DNA of 64,000 nt, taken from assembly GCF_002754475.1 (NCBI RefSeq), contig NZ_PEFL01000003.1, positions 248,001 to 312,000 of the forward strand. The letters are read 5' to 3'. The stretch's first letter is position 1. Every line of letters begins with the position of its first letter. The translations under genes and the position numbers were made by a program. Origin of the DNA: Comamonas sp. 26 (GTDB taxonomy: Bacteria; Pseudomonadota; Gammaproteobacteria; Burkholderiales; Burkholderiaceae_C). The notes under the pieces were generated by a model. The model worked only from the letters and a program-made list of their open reading frames with translations, was not told the DNA's origin and did no database searches. Shown piece after piece: positions 39,794 to 49,991 of this stretch.

Positions 39794-40089
39794 GAAGACT
39801 TCTTAGGTGAGGAAGGTTGGGTGGTCGCGGAAGAGTCCGAAGCGTTTTCCAGAAAGGAAAACAGCCTGGGCTTTTGCTGTGGCACGGGATCATGCCCTCC
39901 GTCACACCACGGATGACAACGTGCCAGACGGCACAGTGTCAGATAAGAGCCTACAGCAGCGCCGTGTTGCTCCAGCGCTTGAAGGGAATAAGCCGAGCAA
40001 GTCGGCTCAAAGCGGCAGGCCGAGCCCAGCCAGGGGCTGAGCAGCAACCTGTAGCCGCGCACCAGGGCCATGAGCAATCGCTGCATCAT
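39790..40089 (-). CDS. yidD: Membrane protein insertion efficiency factor
   Basis: 99 residues. The family core is YRLLLSPWLGSACRFEPTCS followed by AYSLQALEQHGA and RLARCHPWCDGGHDPVP, with conserved cysteines. YidD is a small membrane-associated helper of YidC insertion. It is translationally coupled on both sides: overlapping rnpA's stop upstream and yidC's start downstream by 4 bp each. Confidence 0.95.
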   Translation of the reverse strand: MMQRLLMALVRGYRLLLSPWLGSACRFEPTCSAYSLQALEQHGAAVGSYLTLCRLARCHPWCDGGHDPVPQQKPRLFSFLENASDSSATTQPSSPKKSS

Positions 40090-40643
40090 GGCTGGTGCTC
40101 CGCCTGATTTACTATTAAATCAGTAGCTGCTTGCGCTTGATTATCAAGGGCTTGAGGCTTTATTTTCTTAAAACCCGTCTCACCCTCAGTCGCTTGACGC
40201 GGCTGCGTCAGGCGGCGTGCGGCCGAGGCAAAAAGCTGCTGCAACTCCTGACGAACGGCTGCACTGAGCAGCTCCGAAGTTGCACTGACGAATTGCTTAC
40301 GGTCAAACCCCGAACGCAGTCGCACCACATAAGAAGCACGCAACAAAGCCGCCTCGTAATCCGTGGCCACCGCGTAAATCTGGCGTTTGATGGTATGGCG
40401 CGTGACCGAGCGTTTCGCCCAGCGCTTGGGCACCATAGCGCCCAGCCAAGCCTGCTCTCGTACGACACCAATGCCAAACAGGGCCTGCGGATCATTCGAT
40501 CCGGGCCCTGTCTTGGGGTTGGCAACCATCTCCGCCACCTCAGCCACCAGCTCCATACGGTGCAAGGCGAAATGAGGCGTGCGGGCAATCGTGCCCGCTG
40601 ACATGGTGGCCTGGAATTGCGGACGCGTTTTCAGCCTTTGCAT
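40086..40643 (-). CDS. rnpA: Ribonuclease P protein component, with long C-terminal extension
   Basis: 185 residues; RnpA is usually about 110-140. It supports the RNase P RNA in maturing tRNA 5' ends. The RNR motif region is seen as KRWAKRSVTRHTIKRQIY near residue 75. The last 30 or so residues (from about TGFKKIKPQ) are encoded by a family B repeat (40104-40164), so the extension probably arose by repeat insertion at the gene's 3' end. It is the second gene of the rpmH-rnpA-yidD-yidC cluster. Confidence 0.93.
   Translation of the reverse strand: MQRLKTRPQFQATMSAGTIARTPHFALHRMELVAEVAEMVANPKTGPGSNDPQALFGIGVVREQAWLGAMVPKRWAKRSVTRHTIKRQIYAVATDYEAALLRASYVVRLRSGFDRKQFVSATSELLSAAVRQELQQLFASAARRLTQPRQATEGETGFKKIKPQALDNQAQAATDLIVNQAEHQP
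40104..40164 (+). repeat. Dispersed repeat, family B, copy 7, inside the rnpA coding end
   Basis: ATTAAATCAGTAGCTGCTTG then CGCTTGATTATCAAGGGCTTGAGGCTTTATTTTC is one of the best family B copies. It lies wholly within the 3' end of rnpA, antisense to it, and is translated as part of RnpA. Confidence 0.72.
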
Positions 40644-40707
40644 AAGAGAACCTCCAGTCAGAGGCCTTCAGCGCAGCGAAGGTGCAGACCGCTAACCAAC
40701 TCTGGCC

Positions 40708-40842
40708 TTAGACGGCCAGACGCTTGCGGCCCTTGGCGCGACGTGCGTTGATCACGGCACGGCCACCCTTGGTCTTCATGCGGACCAGGAAACCGTGGGT
40801 ACGGGCGCGGCGAATCTTGGAAGGTTGGTAAGTACGTTTCAT
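40708..40842 (-). CDS. rpmH: 50S ribosomal protein L34
   Basis: A 44-residue gene. The minus strand encodes [20 protein letters not shown] and ends in [13 protein letters not shown], the invariant L34 pattern. It lies 64 bp upstream of rnpA and faces dnaA across the probable origin. Confidence 0.98.
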   Translation of the reverse strand: MKRTYQPSKIRRARTHGFLVRMKTKGGRAVINARRAKGRKRLAV

Positions 40843-41336
40843 GTTGGTTCCTTGAGAAGGTTCAGTATTTGCGTCGGCAAGGCGCTATATCCGCGCCCGA
40901 CCATCCAGGTTTTGCGCCGCACACTCTCACCGTCAAGTCCGATATTTTTTCACATGTCGAGCATGTCATCAGGCTTGCAGGAAATAAACGGTACAAAGCA
41001 CTCGCCTCAGCGCAAAAGCCACTGGGCGCGCGCGCACAAAAATTGGCACCCGGTTCATATCACCCTGAACACATTCAGGGAAACCTGCGATTATCACAGT
41101 GTTGGGCCTTTGATGCAATGACCTTTGAAATCGCCATGGACTCACGGGTCATTACGGCCCGCGCGCGGTCGCGTCAGAGATTCTTTACAAACAGCGGACT
41201 GCCAATCTATTAGGATGTGCAGCCTATCACGCACCGGAGCCGGGGATAGCCTTCTGATATTTTGTGGATAACTTCCGCAAAAGCTACAATACAAGCCCCG
41301 CAACTGTTCCTCCTATCCACAATTAGACTTTTGACA
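40843..41336. other. oriC: Probable chromosomal origin region (rpmH-dnaA gap)
   Basis: A 494-bp gap between rpmH and dnaA, the usual oriC site in betaproteobacteria. It contains a perfect DnaA box (TGTGGATAA, 41263-41271, TTATCCACA on the minus strand) and a one-mismatch box CTATCCACA (41313-41321). A hairpin CCCTGAA-CACA-TTCAGGG sits at 41063-41080. I found only these two good boxes by eye, so the unwinding region is not defined. It must also hold the rpmH and dnaA promoters. Confidence 0.55.
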
Positions 41337-42743
41337 ATGACAGAGGAACCAACCAATGATGCAGGCCAGGCCCTGTGGCAGGTCTGCGTGGAGCAACTGG
41401 GCCAGGAAATGCCCGAGCAGCAATTCAACACCTGGATCAAGCCGCTTACCGCTCTAGTTGCAGAAGATTTTTCCAAGGTCACCGTCTATGTGGCCAATCG
41501 CTTCAAACTGGACTGGATCCGCGCCCAGTACGCAGGCCGCATCTCGGCCATGCTGGAGTCGCTGTACGGCCAGCCAGTCACCCTTGAGTTAGCACTTGCT
41601 CAGCGAGAAAGCGTTGTGCGTACTTATGTACGCCCTCCTTCATCTTCACAACAGTCGGCACCCCAGACACACAATGTGTCGGTGCCCACGGTGACGAATG
41701 AAGAAGCCAGCGCCCCGGTTTTTCGCACGCGCCTGAACCCAGCTCTCACTTTCGAGACACTGGTGGAAGGTACGGCCAACCGCATGGCACGCTCGGCGGC
41801 CATGCACGTGGCGGGCTCGCCCGGTCATCTGTACAACCCGCTGTTCATTTATGGTGGTGTCGGTCTGGGTAAGACCCATCTGGTGCACGCTGTGGGTAAC
41901 CAGTTGCTCAAGGACAAGCCGGACGCCAAGATTCTCTACATCCACGCAGAGCAATTTGTGTCGGATGTGGTCAAGGCTTACCAGCGCCGCACTTTTGATG
42001 AGTTCAAAGAGCGTTACCACTCGCTCGATCTGCTGCTGATCGACGATGTGCAGTTCTTTGCCAACAAAGACCGCACGCAGGAAGAATTCTTCAACGCCTT
42101 TGAAGCCCTGCTGGCCAAAAAGAGCCACATCGTGATGACGTCGGACACTTATCCCAAGGGTCTGGCCAATATTCACGAGCGCCTGGTTTCGCGCTTCGAT
42201 TCGGGCTTGACGGTCGCCATCGAGCCGCCCGAGCTGGAAATGCGCGTGGCGATTCTGATCAACAAGGCCCGCGCCGAGAACGCCGACATGCCCGAGGAAG
42301 TCGCCTTCTTCGTGGCCAAGAACGTGCGCTCCAACGTGCGTGAGCTGGAAGGCGCGCTGCGCAAAATTCTGGCTTATTCGCGCTTCAATCAGAAGGAAGT
42401 GTCGATTCAGTTGGCCCGCGAGGCGCTGCGCGATCTGCTCAGTATTCAGAACCGCCAGATTTCTGTGGAAAACATCCAGAAAACGGTGGCTGATTACTAC
42501 AAGATCAAGGTCGCCGACATGTACAGCAAGAAGCGCCCGGCCAGTATTGCCCGCCCGCGCCAGATTGCCATGTACCTGGCCAAGGAGCTGACGCAAAAGA
42601 GCCTGCCCGAGATTGGCGAGCTGTTTGGCGGCCGCGACCATACGACGGTGCTGCATGCGGTACGCAAGATCGCAGGCGAGCGCCAGACCAATACCGAGCT
42701 GAACCAGCAATTGCATGTGCTGGAGCAAACGCTCAAGGGTTGA
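41337..42743 (+). CDS. dnaA: Chromosomal replication initiator
   Basis: A 468-residue DnaA. Domain I is N-terminal ([20 protein letters not shown]). The AAA+ domain has Walker [18 protein letters not shown] and Walker [11 protein letters not shown], and the DnaA-box-binding helix-turn-helix is near the end ([15 protein letters not shown]). The start at 41337 ([10 protein letters not shown]) is chosen over an upstream in-frame start because it matches the usual N-terminus. A DnaA box lies 16 bp before it, consistent with autoregulation. Confidence 0.97.
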   Translation: MTEEPTNDAGQALWQVCVEQLGQEMPEQQFNTWIKPLTALVAEDFSKVTVYVANRFKLDWIRAQYAGRISAMLESLYGQPVTLELALAQRESVVRTYVRPPSSSQQSAPQTHNVSVPTVTNEEASAPVFRTRLNPALTFETLVEGTANRMARSAAMHVAGSPGHLYNPLFIYGGVGLGKTHLVHAVGNQLLKDKPDAKILYIHAEQFVSDVVKAYQRRTFDEFKERYHSLDLLLIDDVQFFANKDRTQEEFFNAFEALLAKKSHIVMTSDTYPKGLANIHERLVSRFDSGLTVAIEPPELEMRVAILINKARAENADMPEEVAFFVAKNVRSNVRELEGALRKILAYSRFNQKEVSIQLAREALRDLLSIQNRQISVENIQKTVADYYKIKVADMYSKKRPASIARPRQIAMYLAKELTQKSLPEIGELFGGRDHTTVLHAVRKIAGERQTNTELNQQLHVLEQTLKG

Positions 42744-42792
42744 TGAAAACTCCCCCATGGATGTCACTCACACACGGCAAAATGGGGAATTC

Positions 42793-42839
42793 ACGCGGCA
42801 TGAGGGAGCGTCCGCTCCGCCCTGCGGACGCCGCCGCGT
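42793..42839. repeat. Nested hairpin between dnaA and dnaN
   Basis: Outer arms ACGCGGC (42793-42799) / GCCGCGT (42833-42839) enclose a perfect inner stem GCGTCCGC (42808-42815) / GCGGACGC (42824-42831). There is no T-tract, so it is not a classical terminator. It may tune dnaN expression or RNA stability. Confidence 0.5.
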
Positions 42840-42874
42840 CAAAACAAATGCGCACTTAATTCACTGAGGTTGAC

Positions 42875-43996
42875 ATGATCGTCCTGAAAGCCACACAAGA
42901 CAAAGTTCTCGCGGTCCTGCAATCGGTGGCCGGCATTGTTGAACGCCGCCACACGCTGCCCATTCTGGCCAATGTGCTGATCAAGAAGACAGGCAACGCG
43001 CTGCAACTGACGACCAGCGATCTGGAAATCCAGATCCGCACCACCGCCGAGCTGGGCGGCGACGCTGGCGACTTCACCACCACCATTGGTGCCCGCAAGC
43101 TGATCGACATTCTGAAGACCATGCCCGGCGACCAGACCGTGAGCCTGGAGACGCAGCAAGCCAAGATGATTCTCAAGGGCGGCAAGAGCCGCTTTACGCT
43201 GCAGACCCTGCCCGCAGAAGACTTCCCGCTGGTGCAGGAATCGGCTGCGTTTGGCCCCGCTTTCAGCGTGCCGCAAAAGGTGCTGAAGGACTTGCTGGGT
43301 CAGGTGTCCTTCTCCATGGCGGTGCAGGACATTCGCTACTACCTGAACGGCATTCTGTTCGTGGCCGAAGGCAACACACTGAGCCTGGTGGCCACCGACG
43401 GTCACCGTCTGGCCTGGGCCAGCGCCACGCTGGATGTGGAAGTGCCCATCAAGCAGGAAGTGATTCTGCCACGCAAGACCGTGCTGGAGCTGCAACGCCT
43501 GCTGTCAGACGCCAGCGGTGACAACCAGCCCGTCATCGAGATGCAGTTCGCCAGCAATCAAGCCAAGTTCACCTTTGGCGGCATGGAGTTCGTGACCAAG
43601 CTGGTCGAGGGCAAGTTCCCCGACTACAACCGCGTCATCCCGCGCAACCATACGAACAGCGTGACTCTGGGCCGCGCACCGCTGCTGGCATCGCTGCAGC
43701 GCACGGCCATCATGACCAGCGACAAGTTCAAGGGCGTACGCCTGTCGGTCGAACCCGGCACGCTGCGCGTCGCATCCAATAACGCCGAGCAGGAAGAAGC
43801 GATGGATGAACTCGATATCGACTACGGTGGCGACACCATTGAGATCGGTTTCAACGTGACCTATCTGATCGACGTGCTCACCAATATGAGCCAGGACATG
43901 GTCAAGATCGATCTGCAGGATGGCAACAGCTCCGCGCTGGTCTCCATCCCTGAGAACGAAAGCTTCAAGTACGTCGTGATGCCCATGCGCATCTAA
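42875..43996 (+). CDS. dnaN: DNA polymerase III beta sliding clamp
   Basis: A 373-residue clamp of three similar domains that encircles DNA and tethers polymerases. Typical segments are VVERRHTLPILANVL-type text (seen as GIVERRHTLPILANVLI), FLVATDGHRLA-type text (LVATDGHRLAWASATL), and the C-terminal VVMPMRI. It is the second gene of dnaA-dnaN-gyrB. Confidence 0.98.
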   Translation: MIVLKATQDKVLAVLQSVAGIVERRHTLPILANVLIKKTGNALQLTTSDLEIQIRTTAELGGDAGDFTTTIGARKLIDILKTMPGDQTVSLETQQAKMILKGGKSRFTLQTLPAEDFPLVQESAAFGPAFSVPQKVLKDLLGQVSFSMAVQDIRYYLNGILFVAEGNTLSLVATDGHRLAWASATLDVEVPIKQEVILPRKTVLELQRLLSDASGDNQPVIEMQFASNQAKFTFGGMEFVTKLVEGKFPDYNRVIPRNHTNSVTLGRAPLLASLQRTAIMTSDKFKGVRLSVEPGTLRVASNNAEQEEAMDELDIDYGGDTIEIGFNVTYLIDVLTNMSQDMVKIDLQDGNSSALVSIPENESFKYVVMPMRI

Positions 43997-44128
43997 GCAG
44001 ACCGAACGCAGCCAGCCATTCCATTGCCTGAAAAACATGAGCAGCTACCGCTGGTCAGATATGGTTTTCAGGCAAGTATTCATTTGAAAGTTATGCAAGT
44101 CAGGCGCCAGCAGCTTCTGACTTTGTAG

Positions 44129-46711
<2,583 letters not shown>

Positions 46712-47017
46712 AGTTGTGTAGGTGGATGCAATAAGCGGGATTTTTGATGGCAAAAGTCGGGATTTTTATGACTAATTAAATCTCGATTGAAGCAAGCTGC
46801 CTATGCCCGCCATTGCTAAACAAGATTAGGTTCTACGTCTCATAAAAACAGCTGCCTTCGCAGCTGTTTTTACGTCATCTGGGTGCTGTTCGAACTCTCA
46901 TCTTTGGTTCACAACCAGAGTCCGAGTCCTCGCTACATCAATGTCTTCGCATTGAAAAGCAAAACAAACACAAAATATGCCTGCACAGCTGGCGAGATAC
47001 CTTCCAAGGAGACAGCT
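46712..47017 (+). promoter_or_regulatory. Leader region of the RT operon after gyrB
   Basis: This 306-bp gap contains the gyrB terminator, two direct repeats CGGGATTTTT (46736-46745 and 46758-46767) and the promoter region for the downstream reverse transcriptase. Some RT-based defence systems carry a structured non-coding RNA beside the RT; this is the place to look, but I cannot show one. An anticodon-loop-like stem at about 46901-46919 lacks the rest of a tRNA. Confidence 0.45.
46844..46871 (+). terminator. gyrB terminator
   Basis: AAAAACAGCTGC (46844-46855), CTTC loop and GCAGCTGTTTTT (46860-46871) form a perfect 12-bp stem, 133 bp after the gyrB stop. Confidence 0.88.
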
Positions 47018-48685
47018 TTGTTCAAACCGACATTTCATCACTTCCGACGTGCTGCTTGCGAAATCGCAAAACATGGCGATAACGACACGTTGCCGTTCGA
47101 CATTGACGTTAAATTTTGTGGTGAGAAGGCTGACGCTCTTGCCTCCATCGCCTACGGCTTTTATTCAAAACTTCGAGACAGTCAAGATATTCAAGAGAAC
47201 CGTGAGCGCATTACAGAGCTACACGTTCACAGTGAACGGCTGCTCGCCCCTTCTGGTCCTGCCGGATTCCGGGTAGTAACGAAGATTCATCTGTTCTGGA
47301 ACATATACCTTAATGGATTGGCAATCGCCATTGCAGAGGTACTTGAACCACATCGCTCCCCGAATGCCCACTCATACCGCTTCCTACCATCAGGTAATGA
47401 ACAGCTTTTCGATGAAAATAGGTCATGGCGTGCCTTCAAGGAAGCGACCATAAGTGATGTAACCAATGCTGGTGATGAGGCGGTTGTTGTTCAAACAGAC
47501 ATCTCGAGCTTTTACGAACACATTTCTCATCACTACATCGAAAACTTCATTCAAGCCCTAGGCGGCGATGCAGGGCCTGTTTCGAGGCAAGTCAACACCA
47601 TTCTTAGCAAGCTCTTCGCAGGACGCTCCTTTGGACTCCCGGTCGGTGGCCAAGGAGCACGCATACTTGCGGAATTATTTCTGGCTCAAGTAGACGCGGC
47701 GCTTACGACTCATGGAGTGCAGTGGCACCGCTATGTTGACGACTATGTGCTGATTGCAAAGGACACGACAGAAGCATACCGAGCGCTTGGCCTACTTGCG
47801 CAAGTCCTAATGGACTATGGCTTGAGCTTGAATAAGACCAAAACTGTTTTCCTCTCGGCAAAACACTATAAAGACTACGTGGCTTCACAACTCGGCGGCG
47901 AAGACGTAGAGGCAGCAAAGCTACGCAGCATCGACCTGAAATTCGACCCATACTCGGATAGTCCTCATGAGGACTACGAGTCGCTCGTGGAAACCGTCGA
48001 AACACTTGAAGTACGACAGCTTTTGAATCGTGAGCTGGAGAAGGCACTACCAGACTCTTTCTTGGTAACCCAGATTGGTCGGACTATGCGGCTTCATCAG
48101 CCAGTCGCAGCACTCGATATAGCTGCAACGCTGTTAAAGCAGCAAAACCTGCATGCGTTCCGCTCATCGTTTTCCACCATCATGAGAGGAATTGCCAACC
48201 TCCGAAACGATGCACGGTTTTCCAGCATTCACTCGCGCCTCGACTCATTGCTTGATGCCATCCCAACTCACTCTGCGCATCTATTGAAGGCAGACACCAA
48301 TCTGCTCCACTACCTGCGTTGCTTGCGCTTTCAAAGTACACCGACACGCACACAATTCGTGCGCCATCTCTTCGATACGACGCCATTGGATACAGTACGT
48401 CGTAGTTGCATTGATTGCTGGCGTGGTTGGCGCGACAGAGCGGCGTTTAACCATCTGCGCAACCGTTGGCAACAAATGACTCCCGAGTGCCAGCGACTCT
48501 ACTGGCTCGCATCCTATGAATTTGACGATGAGGGAAACAAGGCACGAATCCAAGCGAAACGTGCGGTACAGCAATACTGGGCTCTCGGGGTAGAGCAGCC
48601 CAGCGGCGAAGAAAAGAGCAAGGCAGAACACTTATTTGCGTCGGTGTTCATAAAGTGGGCTGAAGAGGTAAGTAATGCAGTTTGA
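47018..48685 (+). CDS. Reverse transcriptase, Abi/unknown-group (defence) type
   Basis: A protein of 555 residues from TTG at 47018, which has AAGGAGA 5 nt before it; a GTG at 46883 would add 45 doubtful residues. RT motifs are seen: A with D161 in VVVQTDISSFYEHISH, B GLPVGGQGARILAELFLAQV (206-225), C YVDD (239-242), and D K273 in SLNKTKT. The variant B motif without QG.P.SP resembles Abi and unknown-group RTs, not group II introns or retrons. The last 270 residues look all-helical, as in Abi-type RTs. It overlaps the nuclease gene by 11 bp. Defence is inferred; the subgroup is not assigned. Confidence 0.85.
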   Translation: MFKPTFHHFRRAACEIAKHGDNDTLPFDIDVKFCGEKADALASIAYGFYSKLRDSQDIQENRERITELHVHSERLLAPSGPAGFRVVTKIHLFWNIYLNGLAIAIAEVLEPHRSPNAHSYRFLPSGNEQLFDENRSWRAFKEATISDVTNAGDEAVVVQTDISSFYEHISHHYIENFIQALGGDAGPVSRQVNTILSKLFAGRSFGLPVGGQGARILAELFLAQVDAALTTHGVQWHRYVDDYVLIAKDTTEAYRALGLLAQVLMDYGLSLNKTKTVFLSAKHYKDYVASQLGGEDVEAAKLRSIDLKFDPYSDSPHEDYESLVETVETLEVRQLLNRELEKALPDSFLVTQIGRTMRLHQPVAALDIAATLLKQQNLHAFRSSFSTIMRGIANLRNDARFSSIHSRLDSLLDAIPTHSAHLLKADTNLLHYLRCLRFQSTPTRTQFVRHLFDTTPLDTVRRSCIDCWRGWRDRAAFNHLRNRWQQMTPECQRLYWLASYEFDDEGNKARIQAKRAVQQYWALGVEQPSGEEKSKAEHLFASVFIKWAEEVSNAV

Positions 48686-49400
48686 CCCACGCACAGTCGC
48701 GCACGAAATTCCAGGCATTTTCGATGAGATATTTCCTCAGCTAACGCCAAGCATCGTCACGCATCTCAACAACTCCGCGTGCTTCATTCCAGTCCAACCA
48801 CTTCAACAGGAGCTGCTACGTCAGTCAGAGTTGCAGCGGGCTATGCTTTTCGAACTTGGCTACACCGCAGGTGAACGATTGATACGAGGGGAGACTTCTA
48901 TTGATTGGCCCAGCTGCTTTGAGGACACACTCCGCCGGCAGCGTGCTTATTTTGACGCAAAGCTACCTGACCAACTGACCGCCTGGGACCAAGCCTTAGC
49001 CGAAACGGTTGGAAAAAATCTTGCGAACTCGATGGCGGAATTAAGTCGTGCAAGTGGGCACCCTGTTCTCATTCGGCCTCAAATTCCAGGTCTTGAATGG
49101 ATTGCCAGTGGTCACGGAGATTTCGCTCTCGGAAGTACTTTGGTTGAGGTAAAGTGCACCGCCAAACGCTTCTCCTCTGCCGACTATCGTCAAGTGGCTA
49201 TCTATTGGCTGCTTAGTTACGCAACATCTCTCGAGGGGCGTGGTTCTGAGTGGCAAGACTTCGTGCTACTTAACCCACGGAGAGGTGAGAAAGTTTCGAT
49301 GAAGTTCGATACTTTCTTGTCAATCATCAGTAGCGGTCGCACGAAAGTAGACATCCTCCAACTCTTTCAAGCCCTTATCGGCTCCCGTCTCACACGCTGA
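48675..49400 (+). CDS. PD-(D/E)XK-like nuclease paired with the RT
   Basis: 241 residues. The core GHGDFALGSTLVEVKCTAKR gives D149, E158 and K160, followed by a conserved-looking Q173 in DYRQVAIYWLLSYA. This is the arrangement of PD-(D/E)XK restriction-type nucleases. The N-terminal 120 residues are helical and unrecognised. Its ATG lies inside the end of the RT gene, so the two are co-translated. I infer that the proteins act together, the nuclease being the likely effector. The assignment rests on motif spacing alone. Confidence 0.72.
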   Translation: MQFDPRTVAHEIPGIFDEIFPQLTPSIVTHLNNSACFIPVQPLQQELLRQSELQRAMLFELGYTAGERLIRGETSIDWPSCFEDTLRRQRAYFDAKLPDQLTAWDQALAETVGKNLANSMAELSRASGHPVLIRPQIPGLEWIASGHGDFALGSTLVEVKCTAKRFSSADYRQVAIYWLLSYATSLEGRGSEWQDFVLLNPRRGEKVSMKFDTFLSIISSGRTKVDILQLFQALIGSRLTR

Positions 49401-49991
49401 AGCACCAGAGCAGCGACAAGCAAATACGGGCATCTTTCTTGCGAAAAAACCTAGTCAATGCAGGGTTGTGCCATCCGCGATGGTGAAAACGTTGGAATTG
49501 GCCGGCTCAGGCCCTTCATACGCGCTAAGTATTAGCTGGACTCAGTTGAACGATGAGAGGTTGAGGTTTTTAATCAACTGGAAAGCAAGATTTCGCTGAG
49601 GCTGCGTAGCGCATCCTGCGGATGTACTGCAGGGGCTGGAGCACCATGCAAGGGAGTTGTTGCCACATCGTTGACTGCTTGAGGACGACGCAGCAAGCTG
49701 AGTGCCTCGGCATTCAAGCGGGGATGGACAGACGCTTTCGGCAGCATTACCACTTTGCACTTCAGACTCTACCCCTACGCCCCCCGCCTACAGCGGAAGG
49801 TGGAGAACCTCAAGGTCGAGCCGTGTTCCGCCAACCTCCAGAGCACGAGTCCGCACCGGAATGGCCGTACTGTGTCGAAGAGACCGAAGAATGGTGCCAG
49901 TCGGTCACGATGCGGAAGTTGCGCCGAATATAAAGTCACTAAGTAAACATGAGAAACGAAAATTATCTCTATAGGTGATGGCCGTTTGGGC
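49401..49991. other. Gap between convergent operons, no recognised gene
   Basis: 591 bp between the nuclease and the SMC-like gene stops. A 39-codon frame (49480-49599) and a frame to 49933 exist, but neither resembles a known family and both carry neighbouring stops. It may be decayed mobile or gene-remnant DNA. No terminator or RNA was recognised. Confidence 0.4.

Noticed and set aside
46887..46935. tRNA-like piece (GTTCGAAC and a CAC anticodon-type stem-loop) after gyrB
   Set aside because: Only an anticodon-like stem folds. There is no acceptor stem, D arm or matching T arm on either strand.
49480..49599. 39-codon frame after the nuclease gene as a transposase remnant
   Set aside because: The segment LNDERLRFLINWKARFR looked suggestive but is too short and has no supporting ends or ribosome site.
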